The notes: a model not told the origin generated them from the sequence alone. DNA of 64,000 bases from Psychroserpens jangbogonensis (GCF_000797465.1 NZ_JSWG01000009.1:682001-746000); one strand, 5' to 3'. Numbered from the stretch's first letter, positions 29,445-40,134 are shown. Translations and numbers: made by a program.

Positions 29445-31631
29445 TTATTTAATAATCACTTTTTTGGTGAGTTCTTGACTGTTATTTTGAACAGTAACCA
29501 TGTAAACACCAGTATTTAAATTAGACACATCAATACGGTTTTGAATCAATGTGCTATCAAGTTTAGTTGATACTACTTTTCTACCTTGAATATCGTAAAG
29601 GTTTAATACAGTATTTTCTTGTAATTGTCCACTTACTACTAATTCTTTAGAGGTATGTAGCGCGAAAATATTTAAAGTATCAAGACTATTTTCAATAGTT
29701 GATAATGCATCTTCAGAAGTTCTCAAGAAGAAACGTCCAGTTCCAGACAAATCTGTAGTTGGAGTAATCACATAATCTGAGTTATTTAGCAATGTTGTTG
29801 TGTTAGCAACAGTATCTTCTAAATACACACTAACTGAAGCTGGTAACGTTGAATCTGCAATACTAAACGTTAATTGCTCACCTTGATTTGCATTTACTCC
29901 TAATGGTATGGTAACCTCACTAACATCTAAAGAGTTTAAAGATTGAATTGCTAGTTCTGATCCAGTATTATCTTCAACAAGATGCGAGTACACAGCAAAA
30001 CTTGGAGCAATACCACCCCAAACACCAGCATCATATCCAGCATCAAGACCTAATGATGCATTAGTATTGAAATAAAAATCAGTTTTGTAGTTTTTTGAAC
30101 CACTGCTTAGTTGAAGCATCAGATACACAAGTTCTGCATTTCTAAAAGGTATAAAGTCACCAGATATTCCAGTTCTTCTCATGTTTGAAGTGAATTCAAT
30201 ATTACCACTACTTTCAGCAGCAACAAAAAATCCTTGACCAGGAGCTATAACCAATGAGCTAGTTGAGTTTGCTAAATTGTAAATTATCCAACCATCAGAT
30301 GCATCACCATCATAGCCATAAACACCAACATTCGTTTCGTCTAATAAAGTTCCATTTGCAGTGTTGTTTAAGAAATCTTCAACATTAATGTAAGATGGAT
30401 ATGGATTACCAATAAGGTTCCATTCAGCAAAAGAAGGACCAGAATTTGAAATAGTTGCAGTCTCAGTTCCAGCAGAAATGGTTCCTGTAAAGGTTAGGTT
30501 CAATCCAAGGATATCATCAGTAGCTGCTCTATACCCTGTTGCGCTAGTAAGCGTCGCAGATGTTGCATCAGTATAGTTTTCGAAATCACCAGTAGTTTTA
30601 TCAAACGGGCCAAATGCATATTCAGTTGGAGCAATATTGCCGTCATCTAAAAGTGCAGTAGAATTAATAGGGTCTAAGAAACTTGCCCATGTTTGCCCAG
30701 ATAAAGGTGAAGATACTAAATCATTTCCATTTGAATTTGAATTTACAAATCGGCTATAGGTAGCAGTTCCACTTCCACTACTAGTATTTGGTATTACACT
30801 TGGGTAGTCTGTACTTGTTGATGTTAAGTTTAAAGTTCCAGAATTATTTAAGTTTCCAGAAACAGTTACGTTACTGTTTGATGGAATATTTAATGTACTT
30901 CCACTTTGGATATCTAAATAAGGTACAGTCATATCTCCAGAAGAACTAATAGTGCTGTTCTCTGTAATTGTGTATTTACTTTGGATAGCTAAATTGTCAA
31001 TTCCAAAATTCGCACCAGTACCTTGGTTTGTTGATTGAAACTTAAAGCCGTTTATATGTGAAAGATCATTAGGAGATGTTGAAATACTAGAATTACCTCC
31101 AGTTCCAAAAGTATAACCATATGACCCATCTTCATTATAAGTATATGTAAATGTAATACTAGCAAAATCATCATAATTTTGACCACTACCGAAATCAGAA
31201 CCTCCGTCATTTAATTCCCATTCACTAGAACCACCTACAAATTTTAGTGTAATAACAGGAGCGCCATCATCTAATAATTGAATAAATACCTCGCCATTTA
31301 TGGTGGATGAATGGCCAAGGTCTACACTAAATTTATCACCTTTTTTTAATTCAGAATTGAAGTTACGTGTTGCACTAGCATAATTCCCAGATCCATCTGA
31401 CCACATGGCAAAGCTAGGATCCCCTTGTCCGCTAGTACCTCTGTAATGACCTGCACTACCATTAGATGTAAGTACCCATGGTGCAAACCCAGTACCTTGA
31501 TTGTCTCCATTATTCCAAGATCCGTAATTTCCGGTGTCATCATCACCTACTGAAAAAACATCAGTACCTAATTGTGCTTGTGCGCTATAAGAGAGTAAAA
31601 TAGAAATGAGTAGAACGTATAAATTCTTCAT
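29445..31631 (-). CDS. T9SS type A sorting domain protein (728 aa)
   Basis: Signal peptide MKNLYVLLISILLSYSAQAQ is followed by a unique N-terminal domain of about 190 residues (WNNGDNQGTGFAPWVL ... FGIDNLAIQS), with the look of a glycine- and aspartate-rich beta-sandwich. From about residue 215 it carries a divergent version of the family's shared module: TLNIPSNSNVTVSGNLNNSG, then FGPFDKTTGDFENY, EWNLIGNPYPSYI, and ATGYRAA. The C-terminal sorting domain starts near 645 and ends in KKVIIK. Near-identity of its last 200 codons with those of the giant gene suggests recent duplication or gene conversion. Export by the T9SS is expected; the ligand or substrate is unknown. Confidence 0.88.
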   Translation of the reverse strand: MKNLYVLLISILLSYSAQAQLGTDVFSVGDDDTGNYGSWNNGDNQGTGFAPWVLTSNGSAGHYRGTSGQGDPSFAMWSDGSGNYASATRNFNSELKKGDKFSVDLGHSSTINGEVFIQLLDDGAPVITLKFVGGSSEWELNDGGSDFGSGQNYDDFASITFTYTYNEDGSYGYTFGTGGNSSISTSPNDLSHINGFKFQSTNQGTGANFGIDNLAIQSKYTITENSTISSSGDMTVPYLDIQSGSTLNIPSNSNVTVSGNLNNSGTLNLTSTSTDYPSVIPNTSSGSGTATYSRFVNSNSNGNDLVSSPLSGQTWASFLDPINSTALLDDGNIAPTEYAFGPFDKTTGDFENYTDATSATLTSATGYRAATDDILGLNLTFTGTISAGTETATISNSGPSFAEWNLIGNPYPSYINVEDFLNNTANGTLLDETNVGVYGYDGDASDGWIIYNLANSTSSLVIAPGQGFFVAAESSGNIEFTSNMRRTGISGDFIPFRNAELVYLMLQLSSGSKNYKTDFYFNTNASLGLDAGYDAGVWGGIAPSFAVYSHLVEDNTGSELAIQSLNSLDVSEVTIPLGVNANQGEQLTFSIADSTLPASVSVYLEDTVANTTTLLNNSDYVITPTTDLSGTGRFFLRTSEDALSTIENSLDTLNIFALHTSKELVVSGQLQENTVLNLYDIQGRKVVSTKLDSTLIQNRIDVSNLNTGVYMVTVQNNSQELTKKVIIK

Positions 31632-31780
31632 AATTAAATTAGTTTAAATTTTAAGTAATTAGTCATGTAAATATATAAAAGTTTTTATACAATATCCTTA
31701 CGCAAACGTTTTCGTGTTGATAAATTAACAGATACGAATTAAAAATCATTAATGTGGTAATGATCTGTTTTTCAACAAAA

Positions 31781-31808
31781 AAAGCGCACTACAATTGTAG
31801 TGCGCTTT
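31781..31808 (-). terminator. Terminator of the 722-aa T9SS gene
   Basis: A perfect 28-base palindrome (half-site AAAGCGCACTACAA) ends 23 bases after the gene's stop and is followed on the minus strand by a T run. The same palindrome recurs at 34138-34165. Confidence 0.82.
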
Positions 31809-31831
31809 AATTAAATACTTAAAAAGTACGT

Positions 31832-34000
31832 TTATTTAATAATCACTTTTTGTGATATTTGTTGTGTCCTATTTTGAACATTTACAATATACACGCCTCC
31901 ACTTATTGAAGACACATCAATACTATTTTGTAACAAGGTATTGTCTAGTTGAGTACGTAATACTAATCGCCCATCAATATTATAAAGATTAAGCATTGTG
32001 TTTTCTTTTAGCGTACCACTTACAACAAGTTCTTTAGAGTTTATTAAAGTGAAAATATTCAACGTATCAAGATTATTGTTTTTAGAAGATAAGGCATCTT
32101 CTGAAGTTCTCAAGAAGAAACGCCCTGTTCCAGATAAAGCTTCAACTGGTGTAATGATATAATCACCTTCGTTTAGCCTAGTTGATGTATTAGCTACAGC
32201 ATCTTCTAGATACACACTAACAGATGCTGGTAATGTTGTATCAGCAATACTAAACGTTAATTGCTCACCTTGATTAGCATTGACTCCAAGTGGGATAACT
32301 ACATCAGAAAGGTTAGTTGAATTAACTGCTTGTAATGCCATTGCTTTGCCAACGTTATCTTGTACTAAGTGAGAATAGATAGCGAAATCAGGAGTTACTT
32401 CTCCCCAAACTGCTGCATCATATCCTAAATCGAATCCAAGACTTGCTTGATTATTAAAATAAATATCTGTACCGAATGAATCCGTGTTAGTACTTGCTTT
32501 AATTTGAACATAACTTAATTCAGCATTACGGCCTACTATAAAGTCATCTCCGCTACCCATAGAACGCATCGCAGGAGTAAACTCTAAATTGTAAAGTGGA
32601 GCATTAGTAGCATCAGCACTTACAAAGAATCCTTGACCAGGAGCCAGTACTGTTGATGCAGTTGTTGTTGCCGAATTGTAAATCGTCCAACCATTAAGTG
32701 CACTTCCATCATATCCATATATCGCAGCAGAACCTGCATCGAATAATTGGAAATTAAGAACTCCACCTACATCATGTAGAAAGAATTGCTGAAAATTTAA
32801 GTAAGATGGATAAGGATTACCAACTAAGTTCCATTCAGGATTATTTGTTCCTGCAGAATTAATGATATCATGACTTACGACAACATTAGTATCCGTTCCA
32901 GTAAATGTAACTGTACCGTTGTCAGTAGTTCCTGCTCTATATCCTACACCAGCATCAAGTGTTGCTGTTTCAGTAGCTGCATAATTAACATAAGCACTTA
33001 GTGATTTATCAAATGGGCCAAATAAGTATAGTGTACCATTATTTAAAATGTTAGGGTTAGCTGCAGCAAACGTATTAAATGCTTGACCATGTAATGGTGC
33101 AGCCACTAAATCGTTACTTCCAGTTGATCCAGAACCATTCTCATTTACATGACGCTCATAATTTAATGTACCAGTAATTGATCCATTACGTATTAAGCTT
33201 GAATAACTTGTAGAGCTAGATTCTAAAGTTAAACCGTTAGTATTTAAAGTTACGTCAGCATTTACTGTAAGACCAGCACCAGGATTTACGGTTACCGAAT
33301 TACAAGTTGTATTTGTATCTATAATAGCATTTCCAGAAGCAATTACAATATCATCACCAGCAGCAGCGATACCGTTTGGATCACTAGGAGACCAAGAACC
33401 ATTATAGGTATAGGTTATGCTTGGTTCAGAAATTCTAAGAAAGAAACGTCCAGTTCCAGATAATGCTGTTGCTGGCGTAAACACATGATCTGAGTTGGTT
33501 AATAATGTTGATGTATTAGCAACGGTATCATCAAGATATACATTAGTAGTTTCTGGTAATGTTGAATTAGAAATACTAAAAGTTAATTGCTCACCTTGAT
33601 TTGCATTAACACCTAAAGGAATATTAACATTTGAAATATCGGTTGAATTAACTGCTTGTAAAGCTAAAGATAAATCTAAACCAGTGTTATCTTGTACTAA
33701 TTGGGAATAAAGGGCGAAATTTGGGACAATTCCAAAAATTGCAGCATCATATCCTAAATCGAATCCAAGACTTGCATTGTCATTAAAATAGATATCAGTT
33801 CCGTAAGAATTACTATTAGCGCTCGCTCTTAATTTTATAAAAACTAATTCATCGTTACGTTCTGCGATTATATCGTCAGTAGTTCCCGAGGGTGTTGTAT
33901 TAATATCTGCTCCATCAGAATCAACGTTATCGATATTTTGTTGTCCGAAGCCTAAATTCCCTATTAAAAGAACTACTAAAAATGTGTAAAAATGTTTCAT
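31832..34000 (-). CDS. T9SS sorting domain protein with a duplicated half-module (722 aa)
   Basis: Signal peptide MKHFYTFLVVLLIGNLGFGQ, a short linker, then at residues 48-190 a copy of the penultimate part of the shared module (ELVFIKLRAS ... DIYFNDNASLGFDLGYDAA ... LSGTGRFFLR). This copy lacks both its upstream half and a sorting domain. From about 194 a complete module begins (TYTYNGSWSPSDPNG), again containing the same part (LSYVQIKAS ... LSGTGRFFLR), and ends with the sorting domain (from about 633, ending QKVIIK). The arrangement looks like a fusion formed by recombination between neighbouring paralogues, which removed one gene's tail and the other's unique N-terminal region. It may still be secreted, since both the signal and the sorting domain are intact. 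Confidence 0.87.
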   Translation of the reverse strand: MKHFYTFLVVLLIGNLGFGQQNIDNVDSDGADINTTPSGTTDDIIAERNDELVFIKLRASANSNSYGTDIYFNDNASLGFDLGYDAAIFGIVPNFALYSQLVQDNTGLDLSLALQAVNSTDISNVNIPLGVNANQGEQLTFSISNSTLPETTNVYLDDTVANTSTLLTNSDHVFTPATALSGTGRFFLRISEPSITYTYNGSWSPSDPNGIAAAGDDIVIASGNAIIDTNTTCNSVTVNPGAGLTVNADVTLNTNGLTLESSSTSYSSLIRNGSITGTLNYERHVNENGSGSTGSNDLVAAPLHGQAFNTFAAANPNILNNGTLYLFGPFDKSLSAYVNYAATETATLDAGVGYRAGTTDNGTVTFTGTDTNVVVSHDIINSAGTNNPEWNLVGNPYPSYLNFQQFFLHDVGGVLNFQLFDAGSAAIYGYDGSALNGWTIYNSATTTASTVLAPGQGFFVSADATNAPLYNLEFTPAMRSMGSGDDFIVGRNAELSYVQIKASTNTDSFGTDIYFNNQASLGFDLGYDAAVWGEVTPDFAIYSHLVQDNVGKAMALQAVNSTNLSDVVIPLGVNANQGEQLTFSIADTTLPASVSVYLEDAVANTSTRLNEGDYIITPVEALSGTGRFFLRTSEDALSSKNNNLDTLNIFTLINSKELVVSGTLKENTMLNLYNIDGRLVLRTQLDNTLLQNSIDVSSISGGVYIVNVQNRTQQISQKVIIK

Positions 34001-34063
34001 ATAGCGTTGAAAGTTACTGTCTAGTGGATAAAATGAGATTAAGTCACTGAAAATAAGGGATTA

Positions 34064-34071
34064 CAAATATA
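34064..34071 (-). promoter_or_regulatory. Possible -7 element of the 722-aa gene
   Basis: TATATTTG on the minus strand, 63 bases before the start codon, matches the -7 consensus exactly. The -33 position does not match. Confidence 0.4.
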
Positions 34072-34135
34072 TCAAAATTTATTAATTACCATGTTTGACA
34101 TTGTTATGAAACCGAAAAGTGATTTGAGCACAAAT

Positions 34136-34169
34136 AAAAAGCGCACTACAATTGTAGTGCGCTTTTTTT
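34136..34169 (-). terminator. Terminator of the 1896-aa T9SS gene
   Basis: AAAAAGCGCACTACAA and its mirror form a 32-base perfect palindrome (34136-34167), 21 bases after the stop codon. T runs on both sides allow it to work in either direction. Its core is identical to the palindrome at 31781-31808. Confidence 0.87.
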
Positions 34170-34188
34170 AGATACTTAAAAAGTACGT

Positions 34189-37100
34189 TTATTTAATAAT
34201 CACTTTTTGTGATATTTGTTGTGTGTTATTTTGAACATTTACAACATAGACACCACCACTTAATGATGACACATCAATACGATTTTGTAAAAGCGTATTG
34301 TCAAGTTGAGTACTTAGTACTAATCGTCCTTGAATATCATAAAGATTAAACATTGTATTGTTTAATAACTGTCCGCTAACCATAATTTCTTTAGAATCAT
34401 TTAATGCGAAAACATTCAACGTATCAATACTATTTTCAGTAGTTGAAAGCGTATCATCAGTAACTCTAATGAAGAAGCGTCCAGTTCCAAATAATGCTGT
34501 ACTCGGTGTTAAAACATAGTCTGAGTCATTTAAAAGAGTACTAGTGTTAGCAACAGTGTCATCTAAATACACCTCAGTAGTTGCTGGTAATGAATTAACC
34601 GAAATAGTAAAAGTTACTTGTACACCTTGACTAGAATTTACTCCTAAGGGAATAGTTATATTAGCAAGATCAGTCAGGTTAACTGCCTGTAAGGTAATAG
34701 GCTCACCTTCATTATCCTCCACTAAGAGTGAATAAATTGAAAAAGCAGGCGGAGCACCAAATAATTCAGCATCATAGCCTAAATCAAAGCCAGCACTTGC
34801 ATCTGTGTTAAAATAAAAATCTGTGCTATATGAATCACTAGCAGTACTCGCATGAAGTGTAAAATAGATTAATTGACCAAGACGTCCCGCAATAAAATCA
34901 TCAGTTGTACCCGTTGATCTCATAGCTGGTGTAAACTCTAAATCGTGAAGTGGTGCATTAGTTGCATCAGCACTTACAAAGAATCCTTGTCCAGGTGCAA
35001 TTACTGTTGAAGCAGTTGTATTTGCTGAGTTATAAATAGTCCAACCATTTAGAGCACTACCATCATAACCATAAATAGCGGCTGTTCCACTTTCAAATAA
35101 ATCAAGGTTGGTTATGCCAGTACCAGTACTTACTTCATGGTTAAGAAATGCTTGAACATTCATATATGAAGGGTATGGGTTACCAACAAGGTTCCATTCT
35201 GCCGCTTCAGGTCCACTATTTGTAATATCATTAGTAACAGTGCCATTATTTGCAGTACCAGTAAATGTAAATGTAGAGTTGTCATCAGACGCAGCTCTAT
35301 AACCAACACCAGCATCTAAAGTTGCTGTTTCAGTATTGGCATACGTAATATATTCTGCAGTTGTTTTATCAAAAGGACCAAATAGATATAATGTGCTTCC
35401 CGTATTACTTAAAATATTTGGGTTTGCAGTTGCAAAGTCATTAAAAGCTTGTCCTGTTAGAGGCGCAGATATTAAATCGTTACTTCCAGTTGTTCCAGAG
35501 CCATTGATATTGACGTGGCGCTCATAAGTTAAAGTTCCGGAAATAGTTCCATCTAAAATCAAACTAGAATACGTCGTTGATGTAGACTCCATCGCTAATC
35601 CATTGGCAGATGTAAGTGTAATACCAGTATCAACTGTAAGTCCAGCTCCAGCATTTACAGTTACGCTATTGCATAGTGTATTCGTGTCAATAGTTGCACT
35701 ACCAGAAGCAATTACAATATCATCACCTGCCGCAGCAACACCATTTGGATCGTTTGGAGCCCATGAACCACTATATGTATAAGTTTCAGGAGGTCCAGGG
35801 TTAAAAGTAACACTAATATCATCAAGAGTAAACTCATCTCTATTGCCACCACCTGAAACGTCGTCACCTATCCAACGCAAGTATAAGTATTCTCCAACAG
35901 CAATAGATAAGCCTGTTAAACTTGTATATCTTGAATTTGAAACCCAAGTAGGTCCATCTGCAACTTCACCACTTGTTAAATCTAATGCAGCTACATCAGT
36001 ATAAGTAGTATCATCTGTACTGTATGAGAAATTAAACGAATTCGCTCTTGGTTGATCATTGTATACATACACTAAGTATGCTAAATCTGCTGCAGTAACT
36101 GTACTTCCTGTTTGGTTTTGTGCTCTTAACGTAATAGTTCCAGGTGTAAAGTCGCTACCAGCTGGTTGCACGCCTAAAGAGCTATTGCTTCCACCAGTAT
36201 CAAAAGCATTTATTCCTGAAGCACCACCACCAGTACTGGAGCCAGTATAATCACCTGATGTACGAGTGCCACCATAAACTAATGCACCTTCACTTAATCC
36301 CGTAACTTCCCAAGCATCAGAATCTAATTGACCACTTGCAGGCGAAGATGTAAATCCAGTACCATCAAATGCTCCTAAATTAACATCAGCCACAGTGTTA
36401 TCAAAATCGATAACAAATGCAGTATCTTCAGCTGAGATTTGCCATCCAGCAGCAACTGCAGGTACATCACTTGCAGAAATAGTTAAATTGAATGTGTCGT
36501 TTGTACCAACAGCAGCAGAGTTTCCTCCATCAACATTTTGAATTTCAAAAGTTAAAATTTCATCACCTTCATTAATAGCATCATCTGTTACTGTTAACGT
36601 TAATGTTTGATTTGCACTTGTATTTGCAGGAAATGTTACTGTTTGGGTTGAATATGCATTAATATCTGCTGCATCTCCAACAGTTAAAACAACATCAAGT
36701 GTTGTTGCATTGGTTGCGTCTTCATTTGTAATTGAAAACTCTAAGTCATATGTTCCAACACCTTCTGCAACAGTTGCTGATGTACTAACAAGCTCAACAG
36801 TTGTTGTAAGTGGTACATCTTCTATGGATATATTTGTTATTCTCCAATCTTCAGCACTAGCAGCATTCGTCATATCGTAAACAAAAGCAAGGTATGCAAC
36901 ACCTGTAATACCAGATGCATCAACAGATGTAGTGGTTTCAGAAGAAGGAGTTGGGCTTGATGATGTGTTACTAGGGTTAAAAGTCAAAGCTGTCCAAGTC
37001 GCTAAAGTTGGATCACCACTTCCTGAATAGTCTGTAGAATAACGCAATTCAAATTCTTCAGATTCATTTATAGTGTTTCCATATCTTTCATAAGTAGAAA

Positions 37101-39879
37101 CATCAATGAATACATTAGAATTAGCATCAAAATCAATACTGAAATCTGAAATTAACCAATCAATATCGTCAGCTCCTGAAAAACCATTCATTGCAAATTC
37201 ATCAGAACCACAAGTCCAAGTATTCAATGGCTCAGCTTCGTCAAATGCGGTCCATTCTGCAGTCCCACAAGTAGAAAAATCTTCTGTATATGGTAATGTA
37301 ATTGGAGGTGCATCATTAGCTAATATTGTTAAATCAAATGAGTTATTTGTTCCAACTGCTGCACTATTTCCACCAGCTACATTTTGAATTTCAAACGTAA
37401 ATGTTTCATCAGCTTCAACAATAGCATCATCAGTAATTGTAACAGTTACCGTTATGTCGGTAGTTGAACTTCCAGGAAATGATTCAGATTGTGTCACATA
37501 ACTATTAATATCTGCAGCAGTACCAGTGCCACCTGTAAGAACGACATCAAAATCAGTTGCAGCAGTATCTTCATCAGTAATTGAAATCACTAAGTCATAC
37601 GTACCCGAATCTTCAGCAACTGATTCTGAAGTAGAAGCGAATTCTATACTTGTAGTTGCTAGTGTAGTGAAATTACCAGTTAGTTCAGATAATTCATAGC
37701 AGGTATCAATCGTATTGTATTCATATACAGCTACATGATATGTAGTAGCTGGACTTAGGCCTGTAATACCAACTGAACTTGCAGCAGAACCAGATTGTAC
37801 AACATAATTTCCTGTACCAATTTGGTTACCTGATGTAAAAACTGTATTTCCTGTGTAAGATGTTCCGTCAGTAGGATCTGTATCTACAGCCGAGACTGCT
37901 TTTACTACGACCAATACTTCATCTCCATTTCCTGACGTCCAGTTTAATGTTGCAGAAGTCGTGCCTAAAGCTGTTGTATTGTAAGTAATTGCTTGCGTTG
38001 TTGGAGCAGTACAAGCTAATGTAAAAACTGTAGTTGAGATAGGTAATATATTAAAACCATCTGAAGTTTCATTCTGCCAATTAGCTGTATTCATAATAAG
38101 AGGTAAATAATCAGCAAAAGCAGATTCACTAATTCTAGAGCCAGTGTATTCATAGCCGTCATGATCGTCATTAAAGTCAATAAAATCTATCCCATCAGTA
38201 AGCCCAGTTCCTATAAGTGTTGAAAAACCTAAGTCATTAGCGATTCCAGCTAAAAACCCAGGTGTAGCCATTGTGGAAGCAGATGGTTCACTTAACAATG
38301 CAAATAATTCTTCATTAAAAGCATCCAAATTAATATCTCCACCAGATACAGTTCCTATATTAACACTAGGAGAACCACCAATAGTGTCTTCAATTATGAT
38401 TACTGAACCAGCTAGAACAGTACTTGTGTGAGACCATTCTATCTCGCCTTCATCTATGTTATTAAATGAATTTCCATCCCATTCGTTATCTGTAAACCAA
38501 ATAGTAGTATTGGCTGCGATGTCAGCTAAAGCTACAAAAGAAAATTCATCAGATCCATCAGCATTAAAGGCCGTAAAAGCAATATCTCCTGCGCCTAATT
38601 GCATATTTGGTGTAGCCGAATCAGTTACACCAGAACTCCAAGTTGTTACCTTACGAGCAAAGGCTTCAAAATGATAGGTTGTGCCATTAGTTAAACCAGT
38701 TACTGTTACCGAAGTACCAGAACCTTTATAAACGGCATACTCACTTGTTCCTAAATCTGTACCAGAACCAAAAGCAGCATTAGCATTGTATGTAGTACCA
38801 TCACCTGTTGGTGTTACCGTTACAGCAGAAGTTGCTTTAGCTACTACTAAAATTTCATCATAACAACTCCCATTTGTCCAACTTAAATCAACTTCAGTGT
38901 CACCTGCAGTTGCAGTAAATACAGTTACATCATTAGGTGTTGAGCAACCCGTAGTGAAATCACCCGTTAATTGCGTTAGTTCGTAACAAGTACCTGTAGT
39001 GTTATATTCATAGACAGCTACATGGTATGTGGTGGATGGGCTTAAACCTGTTATACTCACTGAACTTGTAGCAGAACCAGATTGTACAACATAATTACCT
39101 GTGCCTATTTGGTCACCTGAAGTGAAAGCAGTACTACCTGTGTAAGGTGTTCCGTTAGTAGGATCTGTATCAACAGCCGAACCTGATTTAACAAGTACTA
39201 ATACTCCATCTCCATTACCATCAGTCCAATTTAATGTAGCACTTGTAGTTCCTATAGATGTTGTATTGTATGCTGAAGCTTGGGTTGTTGGTGCTGTACA
39301 AGAAGATGTTGCAAGTACAGATCCATTAACTATTATGTCATTTCCAGTACCTTCAAATCCACCTGAACCACCACTGCCTTCAGCTCTCATATAGAATCGA
39401 TATGTCACTGGGCTTGAATTATTGGTTTGGGAAAATGTAAAGGTTTTAACTTGAACGCTAGTGTTATCTGTAATTGATTGACTGCTACCAAGATTTTGTA
39501 TGTAGTTGTCAACAGAACTTCGAAGTATAACTTCTCTAGGTCCAGATCCAGATCTTTGAATATTAACAATAATTGAAGTGATGTTAAGTTCAAAACCAGA
39601 ATCAGGTGTTATTGTAAATTCCATATAATCATTTTGACTAACAGCATTCTCAATATTTGGAGATGTAGTCCAACCTGTTCCATTAAATCTATTTCCATTC
39701 GCAGAATTATTTAAGCCAGATCCTCGAGAAATAGTTGAACTAGATATATTAGTGTCATTTGAATTAGAACCAGCGGTTAATTCGCTTCCTGCAAGACCAC
39801 TAAAGTCAAAGGTTAAAATCTGTCCAAACCCTAAACCAGTCATCATTAGGGCAAATAAAAGTGTGTAAATTTTTTTCAT
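34189..39879 (-). CDS. T9SS sorting domain protein with FN3 and Calx-beta domains (1896 aa)
   Basis: Signal peptide MKKIYTLLFALMMTGLGFGQ. In order, the visible parts are: an N-terminal beta-sandwich (to about 190); FN3-like repeats (TSATLNWTDGNGDGVLVLVK, repeated once almost unchanged near 620-720); a lamin-tail-like segment (ADIAANTTIWFTDNEWDG); a Calx-beta domain (SVAEDSGTYDLVISITDED ... DETFTFEIQNV); a choice-of-anchor domain (LPYTEDFSTCGTAEWTAFDE); a second Calx-beta domain; and another beta domain. The shared module runs from about residue 1363, and the sorting domain from about 1813, ending QKVIIK. Calx-beta domains bind calcium in known cases. A secreted adhesin or matrix protein is likely; an enzymatic domain is not seen. 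Confidence 0.9.
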   Translation of the reverse strand: MKKIYTLLFALMMTGLGFGQILTFDFSGLAGSELTAGSNSNDTNISSSTISRGSGLNNSANGNRFNGTGWTTSPNIENAVSQNDYMEFTITPDSGFELNITSIIVNIQRSGSGPREVILRSSVDNYIQNLGSSQSITDNTSVQVKTFTFSQTNNSSPVTYRFYMRAEGSGGSGGFEGTGNDIIVNGSVLATSSCTAPTTQASAYNTTSIGTTSATLNWTDGNGDGVLVLVKSGSAVDTDPTNGTPYTGSTAFTSGDQIGTGNYVVQSGSATSSVSITGLSPSTTYHVAVYEYNTTGTCYELTQLTGDFTTGCSTPNDVTVFTATAGDTEVDLSWTNGSCYDEILVVAKATSAVTVTPTGDGTTYNANAAFGSGTDLGTSEYAVYKGSGTSVTVTGLTNGTTYHFEAFARKVTTWSSGVTDSATPNMQLGAGDIAFTAFNADGSDEFSFVALADIAANTTIWFTDNEWDGNSFNNIDEGEIEWSHTSTVLAGSVIIIEDTIGGSPSVNIGTVSGGDINLDAFNEELFALLSEPSASTMATPGFLAGIANDLGFSTLIGTGLTDGIDFIDFNDDHDGYEYTGSRISESAFADYLPLIMNTANWQNETSDGFNILPISTTVFTLACTAPTTQAITYNTTALGTTSATLNWTSGNGDEVLVVVKAVSAVDTDPTDGTSYTGNTVFTSGNQIGTGNYVVQSGSAASSVGITGLSPATTYHVAVYEYNTIDTCYELSELTGNFTTLATTSIEFASTSESVAEDSGTYDLVISITDEDTAATDFDVVLTGGTGTAADINSYVTQSESFPGSSTTDITVTVTITDDAIVEADETFTFEIQNVAGGNSAAVGTNNSFDLTILANDAPPITLPYTEDFSTCGTAEWTAFDEAEPLNTWTCGSDEFAMNGFSGADDIDWLISDFSIDFDANSNVFIDVSTYERYGNTINESEEFELRYSTDYSGSGDPTLATWTALTFNPSNTSSSPTPSSETTTSVDASGITGVAYLAFVYDMTNAASAEDWRITNISIEDVPLTTTVELVSTSATVAEGVGTYDLEFSITNEDATNATTLDVVLTVGDAADINAYSTQTVTFPANTSANQTLTLTVTDDAINEGDEILTFEIQNVDGGNSAAVGTNDTFNLTISASDVPAVAAGWQISAEDTAFVIDFDNTVADVNLGAFDGTGFTSSPASGQLDSDAWEVTGLSEGALVYGGTRTSGDYTGSSTGGGASGINAFDTGGSNSSLGVQPAGSDFTPGTITLRAQNQTGSTVTAADLAYLVYVYNDQPRANSFNFSYSTDDTTYTDVAALDLTSGEVADGPTWVSNSRYTSLTGLSIAVGEYLYLRWIGDDVSGGGNRDEFTLDDISVTFNPGPPETYTYSGSWAPNDPNGVAAAGDDIVIASGSATIDTNTLCNSVTVNAGAGLTVDTGITLTSANGLAMESTSTTYSSLILDGTISGTLTYERHVNINGSGTTGSNDLISAPLTGQAFNDFATANPNILSNTGSTLYLFGPFDKTTAEYITYANTETATLDAGVGYRAASDDNSTFTFTGTANNGTVTNDITNSGPEAAEWNLVGNPYPSYMNVQAFLNHEVSTGTGITNLDLFESGTAAIYGYDGSALNGWTIYNSANTTASTVIAPGQGFFVSADATNAPLHDLEFTPAMRSTGTTDDFIAGRLGQLIYFTLHASTASDSYSTDFYFNTDASAGFDLGYDAELFGAPPAFSIYSLLVEDNEGEPITLQAVNLTDLANITIPLGVNSSQGVQVTFTISVNSLPATTEVYLDDTVANTSTLLNDSDYVLTPSTALFGTGRFFIRVTDDTLSTTENSIDTLNVFALNDSKEIMVSGQLLNNTMFNLYDIQGRLVLSTQLDNTLLQNRIDVSSLSGGVYVVNVQNNTQQISQKVIIK

Positions 39880-39943
39880 AGTTTTGTTGTTTTGTAATCT
39901 AAAATGTCTTGATTGTAGGTTAACTTTGAACGTGGAGCGACTA

Positions 39944-39974
39944 CAAATATAGCATAAAGTTGTTAATGATGAAA
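39944..39974 (-). promoter_or_regulatory. Promoter of the 1896-aa T9SS gene
   Basis: TTTC (39971-39974, one mismatch to TTTG), a 19-base spacer, then TATATTTG (39944-39951) on the minus strand, about 65 bases before the start codon. Confidence 0.55.
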
Positions 39975-40134
39975 CATCAACATATTAACAAATGATTAAA
40001 TGGTATAAATATTAGCAAATATCTTATGTATTTAAGACACTTTGTTTTCTATGAAGTCACTATCTCTAATTTTGGAAATGGTTAATACTTCAATACTGCT
40101 TTGGTTTCAGATAACTGTTTTCAGTCTAAACCAA

